The notes under the pieces: model-generated
Told to the model about the DNA's origin: nothing
What the model saw: the letters and a program-made list of their open reading frames with translations, nothing else
Databases searched by the model: none
NCBI RefSeq assembly: GCF_963678635.1
Contig: NC_087064.1
Location: forward strand, 8,841,671-8,905,670
Source of the DNA: Symsagittifera roscoffensis
Lineage: Eukaryota > Xenacoelomorpha > Acoela > Convolutidae
Length of the DNA stretch: 64,000 nt
Reading direction: 5' to 3'
Position numbers and translations under genes: made by a program
In this document: piece after piece, positions 1 to 10,185 of the stretch
How the letters are laid out: each line of letters begins with the position of its first letter
Numbering within the stretch: the stretch's first letter is position 1

Positions 1-37
1 TGTGAGTAGCTTCACTCGGGATTAAATTAGAAATCAT
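1..37 (-). CDS. Start of the next Polinton ORF (possibly major capsid protein), cut by window edge
   Basis: An ATG at 37-35 opens a frame of 12 codons running off the left edge, directly after the stop of the small basic protein at 39-41. In related elements the gene following that basic protein is often the double-jelly-roll major capsid protein. That is the only reason for the suggestion; twelve codons are too few to confirm it. Confidence 0.2.
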   Translation of the reverse strand, partial: MISNLIPSEATH

Positions 38-38
38 C

Positions 39-439
39 TTAAACTCTTGTAAAGAAATCGGAGCGACTTCTCTGTGCCGTTCGTTTTCTGGGATTGACGC
101 GTCTTGTTTTTCGTTTCATCACCGTTTTTCTTTTTTTTTGAATGACATTTTTTGAGATTTGCTTCCTCCTCCTACTTGCTTTTTGATGGTTTTTGTGACC
201 ATGCTTTTGAGTGCCTGCTTCGGGCTTTTTCTTTTTGTTTCAACTTCTATCAGTTCTGGAGCTGCCTGAAGAAGTAGTTCTTTTCCGATGTTTTTTGGTG
301 CTGGTATCACAAACTTTCGAGTCAATGGAAGTGCCACTCTTCCTATTCCCAAGGCTAATGCACCAAAATCACTGCCTCGTTGTCTATAATGCTCCGAGAA
401 AATTGGTAGGTTTGCTTGGTGATGGTAATATGAATCCAT
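39..439 (-). pseudogene. Small basic capsid-associated protein (adenovirus pVI/pX-like class), frameshifted
   Basis: The frame from 439 to 119 encodes 106 residues. The N-terminus is tyrosine-rich, a Gly/Ala segment with alternating small hydrophobic residues follows (residues ~24-45), and the end is very Lys-rich. After the stop at 119-121 a second frame continues at once and ends at 39-41 with a strongly Arg/Lys-rich stretch and an aromatic tail. A single frame change near 119 would place both on one protein. Small basic proteins with an amphipathic segment occur at this position in Polinton and adintovirus elements, where they are compared with adenovirus membrane-lytic or DNA-condensing proteins. 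It lies between the penton-like gene and the next ORF in the same orientation. The class is recognised by layout and composition, not by a domain search. Confidence 0.5.
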
Positions 440-457
440 ATTGATTCATATTGATTC

Positions 458-496
458 AAGTTTAGCAATTGAATCCATGAATCAATTGCTAAACTT
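458..496. terminator. Perfect 15-bp stem, 9-nt loop hairpin at the end of the penton-like gene
   Basis: Positions 458-472 (AAGTTTAGCAATTGA) are the exact reverse complement of 482-496, separated by 9 nt. The right arm overlaps the last codons and the stop (482-484) of the minus-strand penton-like gene. Its position between two genes of one orientation suggests a transcript-end or processing structure, but this is inference only. Confidence 0.4.
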
Positions 497-1371
497 TTGA
501 AATTTCAAAGTCAGAACAACTTTTCCCCCTCCAGCGAAAGGAACAAGTCCTCCAGTTTCTGTGCGCAAGTTCACAGAAACATTAGAAATATTGTTAACCA
601 AAAGTTTTTTGAAATCCAAATTACTAAACACTTTACGATGATTTGGTTCAATTGTACATGCATAACCGTTTTTCACACGACGATTTGTATCAATGACTCG
701 TAAAAGGGGTGCTTTTGTGTCTCCTATTTTTCGATAATGAGGTATGTCCAGGTAAATAAACATAAGCTAAGTACCAGCACATACATCGACAGCATAGTCA
801 GCACAAGATCTTGGGTAGTGAAAGCGCTATGTTTCGAGCTTCCTTGTTTGTAATCTATATGATAACCAGTTCCATCTCTGACGCCTTTGAATCCAAGTAG
901 ACTAGGAATTTGCGGGCTTGAAAAAGTTATACCTTCCCAATAATGCAGCCATAACGAAAGATAATTGGTTATTGGATCTATTACGTAATTCAATTTCTCT
1001 AATTTTGTCTTTCGACGATTCTCATCCAGTATTTATTCAATGCTCGTATACTCTCCTTTTGTTAGTTTCGCTGTTTCTTCTCCAAGGTAAGGCCTGGAGA
1101 TCTTGTCTTTCTCAACTTTCATGCTTGCTATAAAGTCTTTTTTGTAGTACACAATGTTGTTGTCAGTTACGTTGTTTATCTGAGTGGGGAAGGTAATTTC
1201 TGTAATTGCTATTCGCCATTCACCTTGCAAAATTATTTCTGCACTCAGGAGACTTTTGAATCTCGCCAGAGTGTTATCTTTAAAAACATTCATTGATGCA
1301 GATGAAACTAGGGTAATTGTGAAGGAAGGGGGAACGTTGTGGGTGAAAAGGCTGGAAGTGCCCTCAGTCAT
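482..1371 (-). pseudogene. Penton-like minor capsid protein of Polinton, broken into three frames
   Basis: Three consecutive minus-strand segments read as parts of one protein. The N-terminal piece (1371-1033) contains a LQGEWRIAITEITFP motif typical of the start of this family. The middle piece (993-724) has SLLGFKG followed by GTGYHIDYK. The C-terminal piece (763-482) has YLDIPHYRKIGDTKAPLLR and ends with the short beta-rich stretch GGKVVLTLKF. The family is the Polinton/adintovirus minor capsid (penton, single jelly roll) that sits at the capsid vertices. Frame changes near 1000 and 740-760 break the gene. Neighbours are the integrase 6 bp upstream and the small basic protein downstream, all in one orientation. 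The assignment is from remembered family motifs and is fairly secure as a Polinton protein; the penton role is inference from the literature. Confidence 0.6.
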
Positions 1372-1377
1372 GATTGC

Positions 1378-2225
1378 TTACGATTTCTCCTTCTCCAGAA
1401 CGCGAATTAGTTCAGACTTGTAAAGTTTTCCCTCAATCGGTTCTCTGTTAGAATCAATCAAATTTTTTGTTGGGGGATTTCGTGTTGGTATGTCAAAAAC
1501 TTCAAACACTTCATCGGTGAACGATTGTTTGTAACCCTTGCGAAATGGTATGTCTACTTTGGCAAGTCTAACATAATCACCAACATGAAGCTTTGGACGT
1601 CGAACTAATTTCAATGACTGTTCTGCTCTTAATGAAATCAGGCGAGGACCCACATTTTTTTAGTTACTTTGTTTGGTGCAAGATTTATGACAAGATTCGT
1701 TCTCGAATTAATTGCATTGACAAAATCTTGCAATTTGTCAATGCATGAAAAAGTCCATTTACCCTCCAAGTACTTATAAAAAAGATTTTTCCAGGACCGA
1801 ATTTTTCGCTCAGCGAATGCAGACGTTTTCTCGCTCTCTGTGCTATATGTTTTTATGCCTTTCTTTTTACATAATGCTTCGAAGGACCCTTTAAACTGTG
1901 TTCCCTTGTCCACCCATATTTTTTTCGGTTGTTTTGTCGTTATCTTTAGTTTGAACGCTTCTGCTGTTGTAGTAGCATACTTTTATTTCAAGGGTTGCAC
2001 TCTGAGATAGCGGGACATGCAGTCAACTGCAACAAGCAGATACTTATCATCATAGTTGTACTGGGCAAGTTTATCAACAAAGGCCAGATCTAATGACCAG
2101 ATTTTGTCGATATCCTAAGCTATGACCTTGAGTCGCGTCGTTTTTCGGATCACAGTTCGATATTTCGTGTAAGCAGGTTCACTATGGAGGAAATGTTTAA
2201 CTTTCTTTCGCGACAAATGTTTAAC
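1378..2225 (-). pseudogene. Retroviral-type (DDE) integrase of Polinton
   Basis: Reading leftwards, the catalytic core is clear: WSLDLAFVDKLAQYNYDDKY (first Asp, about 2090-2030), then IWVDKGTQF (second Asp, about 1915-1890), then AFAERKIRSWKN (Glu, about 1815-1780). A small C-terminal beta domain follows at 1653-1378 (KLHVGDYVRLAK). The DDE triad is therefore retained. The gene is broken by in-frame stops at 2115-2117 (TAG) and 1983-1985 (TAA) and by a frame change near 1640-1660. The N-terminal part before 2225 is poorly defined. This is the integrase class of Mavericks, which inserts the double-stranded DNA element into the host chromosome. It lies immediately upstream of the penton-like gene. 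Confidence 0.8.
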
Positions 2226-2275
2226 TTTCTTACGCGGGACCTTTGTTACTGTATTTAGTTTTCAACAATTTTTCT

Positions 2276-3142
2276 TCAATCTTGGTAATTTTCCCATTGT
2301 TTTGTTTTCGCCTTCGTCGTTTCTGACGTTGGAGAATCTGAATCGTTATAGGGCGTTCCGTACGAGTCAGAGCCTTCTTCTGACTCCTTTTCCCATTTTT
2401 GGTTTCGGGTTTTTCTATTGTCGCTAAGGCTTTTTCTTTTTTGTTTTTTACTTCTCTTAAGGTTTGGACTACTTCTTCCTTGCCAAGCGTGGGATATTGC
2501 GCGTGTTCTTGAGGGCCCGGGTTCTCGTTTCTCTTGAGCGTTAAAAGACCTTGACTGAAATGCGTGTTTGGCATTTCGATTTATTACCAGCTTTTCATTC
2601 AAGTTGAGAGCAGTTAAAATGATAATGAACACCGGATTATGTAATGTTTTTGAGGGTTGTTGTATGTCGTATAAAAAAACTGCAGCTTTAAGTCCTGTTG
2701 GTATTCTATCCACATATATTACCTCATTGTCATGGTTTATGGTTACTTTTTCTGATTTTTTTATGATTTCAACTATGGTTTTTGCTCTAATAAACTTTTT
2801 TCCCTCTAAAAACTGTAACTGTCCCAAAATACTTTCGGCCTGACTATCGTTTTTCTCTTCTAATATTTCATCTTTATCACGTTCGACCTTTACTTCTTCA
2901 TCGTCCGGTAACAGTTCAAGCTGTTCTTGTTGGGGCTCAGCAGCATTTTCTGTAAATGTAACCTTCGTTTGAGGAAGTAATTGGGGTCTAAGCCGGTTAA
3001 GGTAGGATAGTTGAGCGTTTTTATGTTTAATAGTATTATTCTGAAGAACACGTGCAGCATGGGGTTGCTCTTTAACATATAAGTGTTTCGGATTTAGAAT
3101 GAATTCTTCAGCAGTGATGATTAAGCAGTGGTACATTTCCAT
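2276..3142 (-). CDS. Conserved Polinton protein of unknown function
   Basis: A 288-codon open frame. It begins with a segment typical of an ORF carried by many Polintons (AEEFILNPKHLYVKEQPHA, residues ~11-29), followed by an acidic Gln/Glu-rich linker (~70-105) and a central alpha/beta region around KVTINHDNEVIYVDRIPTG. The last ~80 residues are Lys/Ser/Arg-rich and low in complexity. An overlapping frame (2574-2230) is equally basic, and the true C-terminus may shift frame near 2570. The gene sits between the packaging ATPase and the integrase on the same strand. I recognise the family from Polinton contexts but know no assigned function; a structural or core role would be a guess. Confidence 0.5.
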   Translation of the reverse strand: MEMYHCLIITAEEFILNPKHLYVKEQPHAARVLQNNTIKHKNAQLSYLNRLRPQLLPQTKVTFTENAAEPQQEQLELLPDDEEVKVERDKDEILEEKNDSQAESILGQLQFLEGKKFIRAKTIVEIIKKSEKVTINHDNEVIYVDRIPTGLKAAVFLYDIQQPSKTLHNPVFIIILTALNLNEKLVINRNAKHAFQSRSFNAQEKREPGPSRTRAISHAWQGRSSPNLKRSKKQKRKSLSDNRKTRNQKWEKESEEGSDSYGTPYNDSDSPTSETTKAKTKQWENYQD

Positions 3143-3222
3143 TGACTACATTGAGCAAACATTCACAAATCAGTGTTATGATCTCGCGATTTGAAGTTTT
3201 TCTAATTAATCGTCTTAATTGG

Positions 3223-3992
3223 TCAAGTGTGAGTTGTACCATATGCCGCAGAATAGATACGTTTTTCTTTTTCATTTGTGATTGGAGTAGTTTCTGCTTT
3301 AGATAAGGGTAAAAAAACAGTTGGCCCAGGCCGTATGATATTTGAACAATATCTCAAACAATCTGATGTGCGGGGGTTCAAGTCGATTAGAAGATGTCCA
3401 AAGGAGTCTCGGGTAGCTAATTCGTAACAACTTCTCAAAAATTTTGATTCATTCAATTGTCTTCCTAAAAGATCTAGTTGCTGAACGTCACGAGGCGATT
3501 TGAACAGAATGATGTGTGAAGTATTCAAATCAATCGTACGCGACCATCGACTTTGTTGAAACAAGTTATGCTTAACATATTTACATCTATCCTTCTATGT
3601 CTAACCGCTGTCGCTAATCTAACAAATTACTTGTCATTATAGATATCTTCACATAAATAATCGAAAACTAGAAGAACATTTTCTAAATTTCTTAAAGATT
3701 CGAATCCGTTGAATTTCATGAACTTCACATTTACTTCGTGAGAAGACACTTTTTTTGAGAATGCAGGTTGTATCTCTTAGTAAAGATATTGAAAGGTTCC
3801 AAATTTAGGATAAAAACCATTTCCCATCAAAACCTTGAAAATTAACTCAGTTTTTCCGGATCCTGAGGGTCCCACTATCGCCAAGAAAGCTCTTGTCGAA
3901 GTATCAATAACTTTATTCATAACCTCGGATTTGGTAACACAAAACCAACCAAGCCGGATAAAATTGAAAAGCAAACGGAAGTTTCTTTGCAA
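3223..3992 (-). pseudogene. FtsK/HerA-type genome-packaging ATPase of Polinton, frameshifted
   Basis: The N-terminal piece (3992-3777) carries a perfect Walker A motif, AIVGPSGSGKTEL, followed by GNGFYPKF. The C-terminal piece (3564-3223) contains RTIDLNTSHIILFKSPRD, then QLDLLGRQL, then FGHLLIDLNPRTSDCLR, matching the end of the A32-like packaging ATPases. Between them (3565-3776) the frame changes and the Walker B region is not readable in one frame. In Polintons and related viruses this ATPase pumps the genome into the capsid. It is the first confident gene of the minus-strand run and lies 80 bp upstream of the 2276-3142 ORF. The copy cannot encode a whole enzyme. Confidence 0.75.
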
Positions 3993-4288
3993 CTTAGTTT
4001 AGTGACAGAAAATTTGAGAATGCAGCAAGTTAATAAAATTAGAATTACTACCATTTGCGCAACAAAAACTACTTCAGACCTTGGCAAACATTGTTACAGA
4101 ACTTCCATTATTTTTTTTCACTGTTTGTCTTGTTATAAGCAAACTCTTTTACTAATGTCGCGTCGGGGGGTTCATCTACTGCAGTTGCTGTTTCTGACAT
4201 TTGAGATCAGATTTTTTCTACAGACTGTATTAGACTTTTTCTCACTGTAAATGAAGCTTGTAAAAAAAACAATTAAAATGAATTAGTA

Positions 4289-4784
4289 TTATGAACAGTA
4301 CAAAATTTCATAACGTGTGAAGTCTCTATCATCTATGTCATGCATTTCTAGAACAAGGTTTGCTGGGACATTTGCAGTTTTTTCATAGTACATTGTTTTC
4401 TTCACAGTATCCTTGTTCACTATCCTCTTAATCTCATCTGGCAATTCACTGCTGTTTAGATCCATCTGTTTGGGTACTAAGACTAGTTCGGGAAGAAATA
4501 CTCCTCCTTTGATGGCTAACATTTCTGATAATTTTCAATCTCTGGAAGTATACAGATTGATCAATAACTGGAAAAAATCTTTTTAAGGTAGACAACCCTT
4601 CTTCGGAAATTATTATTTGCTCCTTCTTCTGAACAATAAGACCAATGCAATCAATACGCTCTATTCTTGTTAATGAAATTTTAATATCAACCTCTGGGGT
4701 CATCCACGCACAAAGCATTGAATTTGGTGATAGGTATGTCTCCACTTTCGCTGATCTCTCGCTGTTGTTCTCGCTGTTTTTCAA
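4289..4784 (-). pseudogene. Two overlapping unassigned ORF fragments upstream of the packaging ATPase
   Basis: A 112-codon frame (4784-4446) and a 77-codon frame (4522-4289) overlap by about 75 bp in different phases and may be one frameshifted gene. The first contains SLTRIERIDCIGLIVQKKEQ, a plausible alternating beta pattern, and ends Ser/Arg-rich. The second contains PELVLVPKQMDLN. I do not recognise either. Orientation and position fit the same decayed Polinton, but neither has a known motif and they could be chance ORFs in AT-rich DNA. Confidence 0.3.
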
Positions 4785-4912
4785 CCAATCATAAAAAACC
4801 TTGATTTTCTTTAGAGCACAATGATTTCTGGAGTTATAATGAGGTATATGTCTGTTGCAACTTATATAGTTTTTGAAAAATAAGTTTTCAACCTGAGGTC
4901 AGTCCAAATCAT

Positions 4913-5438
4913 CTAGGTTTTCATTCTTTCGGTCCAAAAACTTGGCCAAAAATTCGGTCTTTTCTTTTCTTTTAGCGTAAAAACGGCACCGGGATTTCTT
5001 AACACAAAACTCTGAAGTATTTGATTCAAGTTTATGTAAAGGTAATCACCGTTTTCCCAATGGAGACCGTGTAAATAATTTGTTAACCAGTTGTAAGTTT
5101 TTTGTTCGAGCTTTGGTAGTATATTGAAATTCACTGGAGAGAAAAAAAAATGAGTCGGTTGCTGTATACTGAAGTTGTTTTTGCTAATCATTTAACCACA
5201 AAGGCGTTTTTCTTGTAACGAAACACTTCCACATCAAGCACAACTGATCTTTCGCCTAGCATTCTAGTAAATGATAAACTTCTGATTTTTTCAACTTAAT
5301 GAAAAGGCAGAACGCTATTCCACTCAAATGTCCCAATAAGCTGCTGTCACAGTTCCAGGGCAACATGTAACAGTATCTGGAACCCTGTTGATAAAATTCG
5401 TGTATAAGTCCGGCCGCATCGTGCAAAATAGAGTGCAA
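4913..5438 (-). pseudogene. Possible remnant of a Polinton-associated unknown protein
   Basis: The frame 5191-4913 (92 codons) contains WLTNYLHGLHWENGDYLYIN followed by ILQSFV. This resembles, from memory, a recurrent uncharacterised protein found near Polinton-type elements in invertebrates. A second frame (5438-5256, 60 codons) with several Cys and His residues could be another part of it. The resemblance is loose and nothing here is intact. Confidence 0.25.
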
Positions 5439-6540
5439 TCGTAAAATTTTGGAATTTTACAAGTATTTGTCCAAGGAAGAGTTATCAAAACCAATCAAGC
5501 CACCATAAGGTCTCAACTTAATTAAAATGTCGTAGTTAAGGTTATCAGAACTAACAAAAAACAGAGATCATGTAGCTAGAAAAAAGTTGCGTCGGTTAGA
5601 ATTATCAGCATAAGTTTGTTCCAAAGACGTATAATTTTTGTGAATTATTTTCAAATCAATAGGAGTTACTCTGCTTTTTTGCAATTTCATTGTTTATTTT
5701 TTCCAACACCTCTCCAAACTGCTGAACTTCAAGCCAGTGGAAATAAAAGTGACCTTGCAGATACCATTTAGACTCATTAAGATAACGGTGATAAATAGTT
5801 AAATAAACCACCAGAAGTTTTTTGTATTTTGATAGCTTGTTGAAACATAGACGGATTTTTCTCAAGTCTTTATCAACCCAAGTCTTTATCAACCCATATT
5901 GAGTTAAAGTCAAACGAATAGTAAATATGTTTTCATAATCAGCAAAAATCAAATCGCTCACAGTACCATACTTTTTTTTGTAGAAATGCACCAAGAGATT
6001 TGTTGAAGCTCACTCAAATAAAATTGTTCTTTGAATATTAACTTGTATTCTTTCTTTGAAATTTCCTTTGCCCTTTCGAGGAAGATGACGTAGCGTTCAT
6101 TACAAAATTTGAAAAATGAGTTTTTTTTCTGCGGTTGAAAACACTCTTAATTGTAAATGTTCATTATCAAAATCTTCAGTACACCAAGTTCCCTCTAATT
6201 TCGTTTTTCTTATTTCAAAATTTGACAAATTTATCATTTGGTATATTTTGCCCAGAAACCGCCGCCGCCTTTGGAGAGTAATTTCAATTTACAGCCTTTT
6301 CACCATAAAATATAGGTCAAGTTAAGGAATTAGTTTACTGCTGCCAGTAACAGTTAAGCTACGCTGCCAAAATCGCCGGCGAATTTTTATTATATACCAT
6401 AAAAGTCAATTCCCGTTCAATAACAAATTTCAACTAGGTCGAAAGTTCACTTGCCCGAAACTTATATAAAAATTAATATGATTCATATAATTAACCAGGA
6501 CCAATAATTAGGACCCCAAAAATTGGAATTAGAAAGAATT
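5439..6540. other. AT-rich DNA without a recognised gene
   Basis: A 112-codon minus-strand frame at 5656-5994 has no motif I recognise and ordinary AT-biased composition; it may be chance or more Polinton debris. Within it, a short direct duplication (aagtctttatcaaccca, twice near 5870-5900) is visible. Nothing else is supported. Confidence 0.4.
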
Positions 6541-6760
6541 TTGTATCGTGTCCCTTGTTGTTAAGCTAAACTTAGCAAGATCCTAAGTAGGGGGTCTTCT
6601 GCTTTTTGGATGGAACATTTCTTTCGTTTACAAAATCCTAGGATGAGGGTCCTCCAAAAAATTAAGGACCTCTTTCCTAGGACTTCGCTTTACGTGAGGA
6701 CCCCCCCCCCCCTTAGGAAGGAAACCCCCCCCCCCTTTAGGATCCGGAACACGATACAAT
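6541..6760. mobile_element. Small inverted-repeat element (MITE-like) with long C tracts
   Basis: The ends are 14-bp inverted repeats (TTGTATCGTGTCCC at 6541-6554, and the reverse complement of TTGTATCGTGTTCC at 6747-6760; 13 of 14 match). Inside are several AGGACC, CCTAGGA and AGGATC blocks and two long cytosine runs near 6700-6735. No target-site duplication is evident. Size and structure fit a non-autonomous DNA element, but without a second copy this stays tentative. Confidence 0.4.
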
Positions 6761-7770
6761 ACTACTGCAAATGGTTTCTTGGATATTGCGAGTTTCTATT
6801 TGTATCTTTTGAATGTTTTTCACTTTTTATGTTGATATATTGCGATTTGAAAAACACTTTGTGATCAATCGTCTAAATGAAACTCATCGCATATTTTTGG
6901 AAAGTTATTTTTGAGTTGGTTTTAAATGTTTGTAATTTAATGTCACAAACAAACTAATACACAGTGTTTGATAATTCAAAACTTGGTATCATTTGACAAC
7001 ATGGTGACGATTCTGGTGAATGTTTCCTGTGATATCTCTAAAATTTGAATAATATAGTTTGCCTTTGAAACTAGTTTGCCTTCTCTATATTTACAATAGT
7101 AGGCTAAAATTCACTGCCATTTTTTGAAAGTGTTAACTTTGCTACCAATTCATTAATAAAAATGCCTTATCCGGATATAATTCAAGAATAAATTTGATGG
7201 AAAAGAATTAACAAAGTCATTTGCGCTTTTAGGTTAATGCAAACACCTCAGTTTTTATCTAAACTTGTCGTGTTTTTGTTGAAGAAACGCAACCAGTATC
7301 GAATTTAATTTTAATCAAATCAACACTAATCATCTCCTTTTTACCATTATCACTTCCATATCAGAAAGTTTTAAGGATTTTGACCAAAATATGTGATGAA
7401 GAGACTTCTGACTGAAAACTCGGTTACTATGATAACTTTGACCTTCTGATTACCCTCTTTTTTATGAGTCATACTACATGTAATGAAGTGAAATAGAAGA
7501 AAAAAAACACCATTTTCATATCATACTTTAGGTACGTCGTAAAACCAAAAGCCACTGAGATAGCAGATGAAGTAAATTGACCGTGGTGATTCATATTACA
7601 TATGATGAGCCAACTTCTGAGAAGCATTTTTTTTCAAACATAATCTTCGGTGGTAAGCAACTTCCATGTTCATGTATATAGTCGAAAAATCATTGTTTAG
7701 TGAGTTGTTTTAATCCTGATCCAACCCACGCGCAAGCCTCATCTCCCGGTTAACGGTGTCTGAACTACTA
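6761..7770. other. AT-rich intergenic DNA, nothing recognised
   Basis: No open frame with a motif, no RNA gene and no clear repeat was seen in this kilobase. Confidence 0.5.
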
Positions 7771-7893
7771 CTACTGGTGATCTAAGGAAAGTATTTACAA
7801 AATGAATCAAAAGTTAAAAATCTAACTTACCTTCAATTGGATCTCTAAGTTGAAGAAGGGCAACTGCATCATCCAAATTATCAAATGTGAGAA
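7771..7893 (-). repeat. Duplicated block containing an exon-like sequence, copy 1
   Basis: About 123 bp repeated at 9055-9181 with few differences. On the minus strand it reads as a 65-nt exon (7895-7831) preceded by an AG acceptor (TTCTAG) and followed at once by the donor GTAAGT (7830-7825). The exon encodes a peptide with DNLDDAVALLQLRDPIEG in its open phase. This looks like an internal coding exon of a host gene or of a gene fragment carried in a duplication. No flanking exon was found. Confidence 0.45.
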
Positions 7894-7909
7894 TACTAGA
7901 ATATAAACA

Positions 7910-8211
7910 TGAGTTTGGACTAGTTTGCCTGCTCAGGATTAGTCTAATACCGATCCTAATCTTACTCATATATCTCCTAGTCTCCTAGATCTAGTTTATA
8001 CTGGTATTCTTGCGAGGTTAGAGGAGAGGAAGAGCAACTGCTTTCTAAGGTAAATTTATTCTTTTCTGGCTGAAACTACAAGTAGTTTCAGCTTTAAAAC
8101 TTATTCTAAGTGTTAGTCATGGATCAAGATTGGTTAGTTCTAAGTATTTTACAGTGATGGTTATCCAAGAAAATAACTGATAGATAAAATATTTGTTTTG
8201 AACTGGTTCCA
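7910..8211 (-). repeat. Diverged, inverted LTR fragment related to the outer element
   Basis: Segments match the reverse complement of the 401-bp LTR at 12320-12720: the block CCGATCCTAATCTTACTC near 7950-7970, AGATCTAG near 7988, GTATTTTACAGTG near 8144-8156, and the end TGGTTCCA (8204-8211), the mirror of the LTR start TGGAACC. The order is preserved but parts are missing. It is best read as an old solo LTR or LTR remnant of the same family in opposite orientation. No target duplication is visible. Confidence 0.5.
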
Positions 8212-9054
8212 TTTGTCCCAAAAAATTTTATGCGCTATCATGTAACGAAAAAAAATCCTGTTTAGGCAATAAAATTCTGCACTTGCAATATTTTCTATTA
8301 TATAAAATGCGCCAAAATGCTAGTTTCAATTCTCTTTTGAAGGTTTTTTTAACGTAACAACAAGGCATGAAAAAATGGAATCAAACTGGCGCCAAAAAGG
8401 CATGCAGAGAAAATTTAGGTTTGCTCAGCTAAAAATGGGAGTCTTAAACTAGTATCCAAGGAGCGAAATTTGGGTGGCGAGTAGGTCGCTTTCTTGGGGG
8501 AGAAAAGCGTCCCCAATAAACTCGCTGTTGACAACAAGATGTTAAATAATGTGCATAGATATTCCAACTATTGCTTTAGTGGGATCTTTTGGGTTAGGAA
8601 TTAGTTCTAGGCTATATTTACTGCTGATTAAAATTGATTTATTTCGTTTTCTTGTGGTTTAGCCAATGATGAAAGCGAACAAAACGAAAAATTTCATCTT
8701 TCGACTTTAAGCAGTGGTAGAATTGAAAATTACAGGGATTAATTTGATAAATATTTGGACAATTTTTTTTCGAAATGTTTCGTTTTCACAAAAAAGACTA
8801 ACTATTTGGACAAATAATTTTCTTAATTGGACAGATACTTAATTGGATAGATAGTTTTTGAAATAATTCGTTCTAAAAAGACAAAAAGACAAAGAAGGAA
8901 CGAACAATACGACTGGATGCGCTTAAGATTCTCTGCGAATCGGAGACAATACTACAATTATTAATTATTATCAATATGACAAACATTTTCGGTTTATGGA
9001 GGTCAACTAGGGCACAACTGAGGCTTAAAATTAAAGAGATTTAATGGTATTATT
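8212..9054. other. AT-rich intergenic DNA, nothing recognised
   Basis: No motif-bearing frame or RNA gene seen. A short local repetition of the phrase ttggacaaat/attggacagata occurs near 8755-8850. Confidence 0.4.
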
Positions 9055-9181
9055 CTACTGGTGATCTATATAAGGAAAGTATTTATCAAAGAATCAAAAG
9101 TTAAAAATCTAACTTACCTTCAATTTGATCTCTAAGTTGATGAAGGGCAACTGCATCATCCAAATTATCAAATGTGAGAAT
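9055..9181 (-). repeat. Duplicated block containing an exon-like sequence, copy 2
   Basis: The second copy of the 7771-7893 block. The donor GTAAGT is conserved (9117-9112) and the exon remains open with two amino-acid changes (Leu to His and Pro to Gln). The acceptor side differs: the TTCTAG of copy 1 is replaced, and a CACAG lies further upstream near 9220 but leads into a stop in the coding phase. It may be a degenerate exon duplicate. Confidence 0.4.
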
Positions 9182-10185
9182 TAAAGAGATTTAAATTAAA
9201 GTTCCCCAAACCTGTGCGAAAAGACAATTCTTTTTAACATGAATGCTCTAAATACTGTATTGCGTCTGGAGAAATTATTGATCTCCACAAACACTTCGAA
9301 CTCTGAAATAGTACAAACAAAATTGCTCTTATAATATGGCAAACTCCAGAATGTTGTAACTATAATTTTACATAGTGAAGTAATTGTTAAAAACCAAATT
9401 GATTTTTTGTCAAAACCCCCCTCAATCCTCCAAGAATTACAAGGGTTTCAAGTCGCTTACTTTTCACGCGTTAAAAGAAAGTTGGTATATCTTGCACATC
9501 AATTACACCAAGCTGGCCAAATCGGCAACTTTTCAAGCACCTTTAACTTTACAAAAACTTAATTTTCCAAAAAAACGCCGTTTTTAGCCTTTCTTGGGAA
9601 CAGGTCTGTTTCTTTCCAGGTCTGCTCTTTCTTTACAGACCTGTTTCTGCACTGCAAATTCAAGGTAGAGTTCACCAGCGGATTGAGTGGGGGGTTCGGA
9701 GGTTCGGTGATCCGGATGCTCTTCTCCCTCAGGAATTCGACCCCCTGCCGACCCAAAGGGTCCACCCTTTGTACTACTTTGAGATAAACATTTTTGGTGG
9801 CTGACCCTAAAACTTTTCTGAAAGCGTCTTCGAAGCCAAAGTTTTACTTAATTTGAGGGGGGAGCGCGCGCCAAAAAAACGCAATTTTTTTGGCTAAATT
9901 TTTCGAAAAATGCCTTAGTCCGCCAATTTCTTCTTCAGAGGTGGAAAAACAAAATTCTTTATAGAAGAACTAAATACAACATCCAATATAAGCCGAGCAA
10001 AATTTTGCCAAAAGCTTTTCTTGGCGAACCAGTTCTCGCAAAACTTTTAGTTGTATCAGAAACGTTTGAATGGACAACTAATATTAGCCAATCAAAACTG
10101 AAATTAAAGAAACAGTAAAAAATTGCAAATGCACTAAAAAAACGACGTTATAATAGTAATATATTTTTATAAATAAGTGACGGAA
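9182..10185. other. Intergenic DNA with a small inverted repeat
   Basis: Contains an 11-bp inverted repeat AACAGGTCTGT ... ACAGACCTGTT (about 9600-9647) inside a locally GC-richer stretch (9590-9790). No gene or RNA is supported. Confidence 0.35.

Larger units (their letters stand above)
1..5438 (-). mobile_element. Decayed Polinton/Maverick (adintovirus-like) element, partial
   Basis: A run of minus-strand genes recognisable as a Polinton/Maverick set lies here: packaging ATPase (3223-3992), a conserved unassigned protein (2276-3142), a retroviral-type integrase (1378-2225), a penton-like minor capsid protein (482-1371), a small basic protein (39-439) and the start of a further ORF (1-37). 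Seen directly: nearly every gene has in-frame stops or frame changes, so the copy is inactive. Known of the family: these large DNA elements encode a capsid, packaging ATPase, integrase, cysteine protease and protein-primed DNA polymerase. No polymerase or protease is visible here, and the element leaves the window at the left edge. The right boundary is uncertain; weak ORFs continue to about 5,440 and no terminal inverted repeat was identified. Confidence 0.75.

Noticed and set aside
9384..9765. Two ORFs of 67 and 68 codons in the left intergenic region
   Set aside because: No motif, no homologous copy, and they overlap on opposite strands; chance ORFs.
9590..9790. GC-rich patch considered as a possible tRNA or structured RNA
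   Set aside because: There is no cloverleaf, T-arm or anticodon arrangement; only an 11-bp inverted repeat is present.
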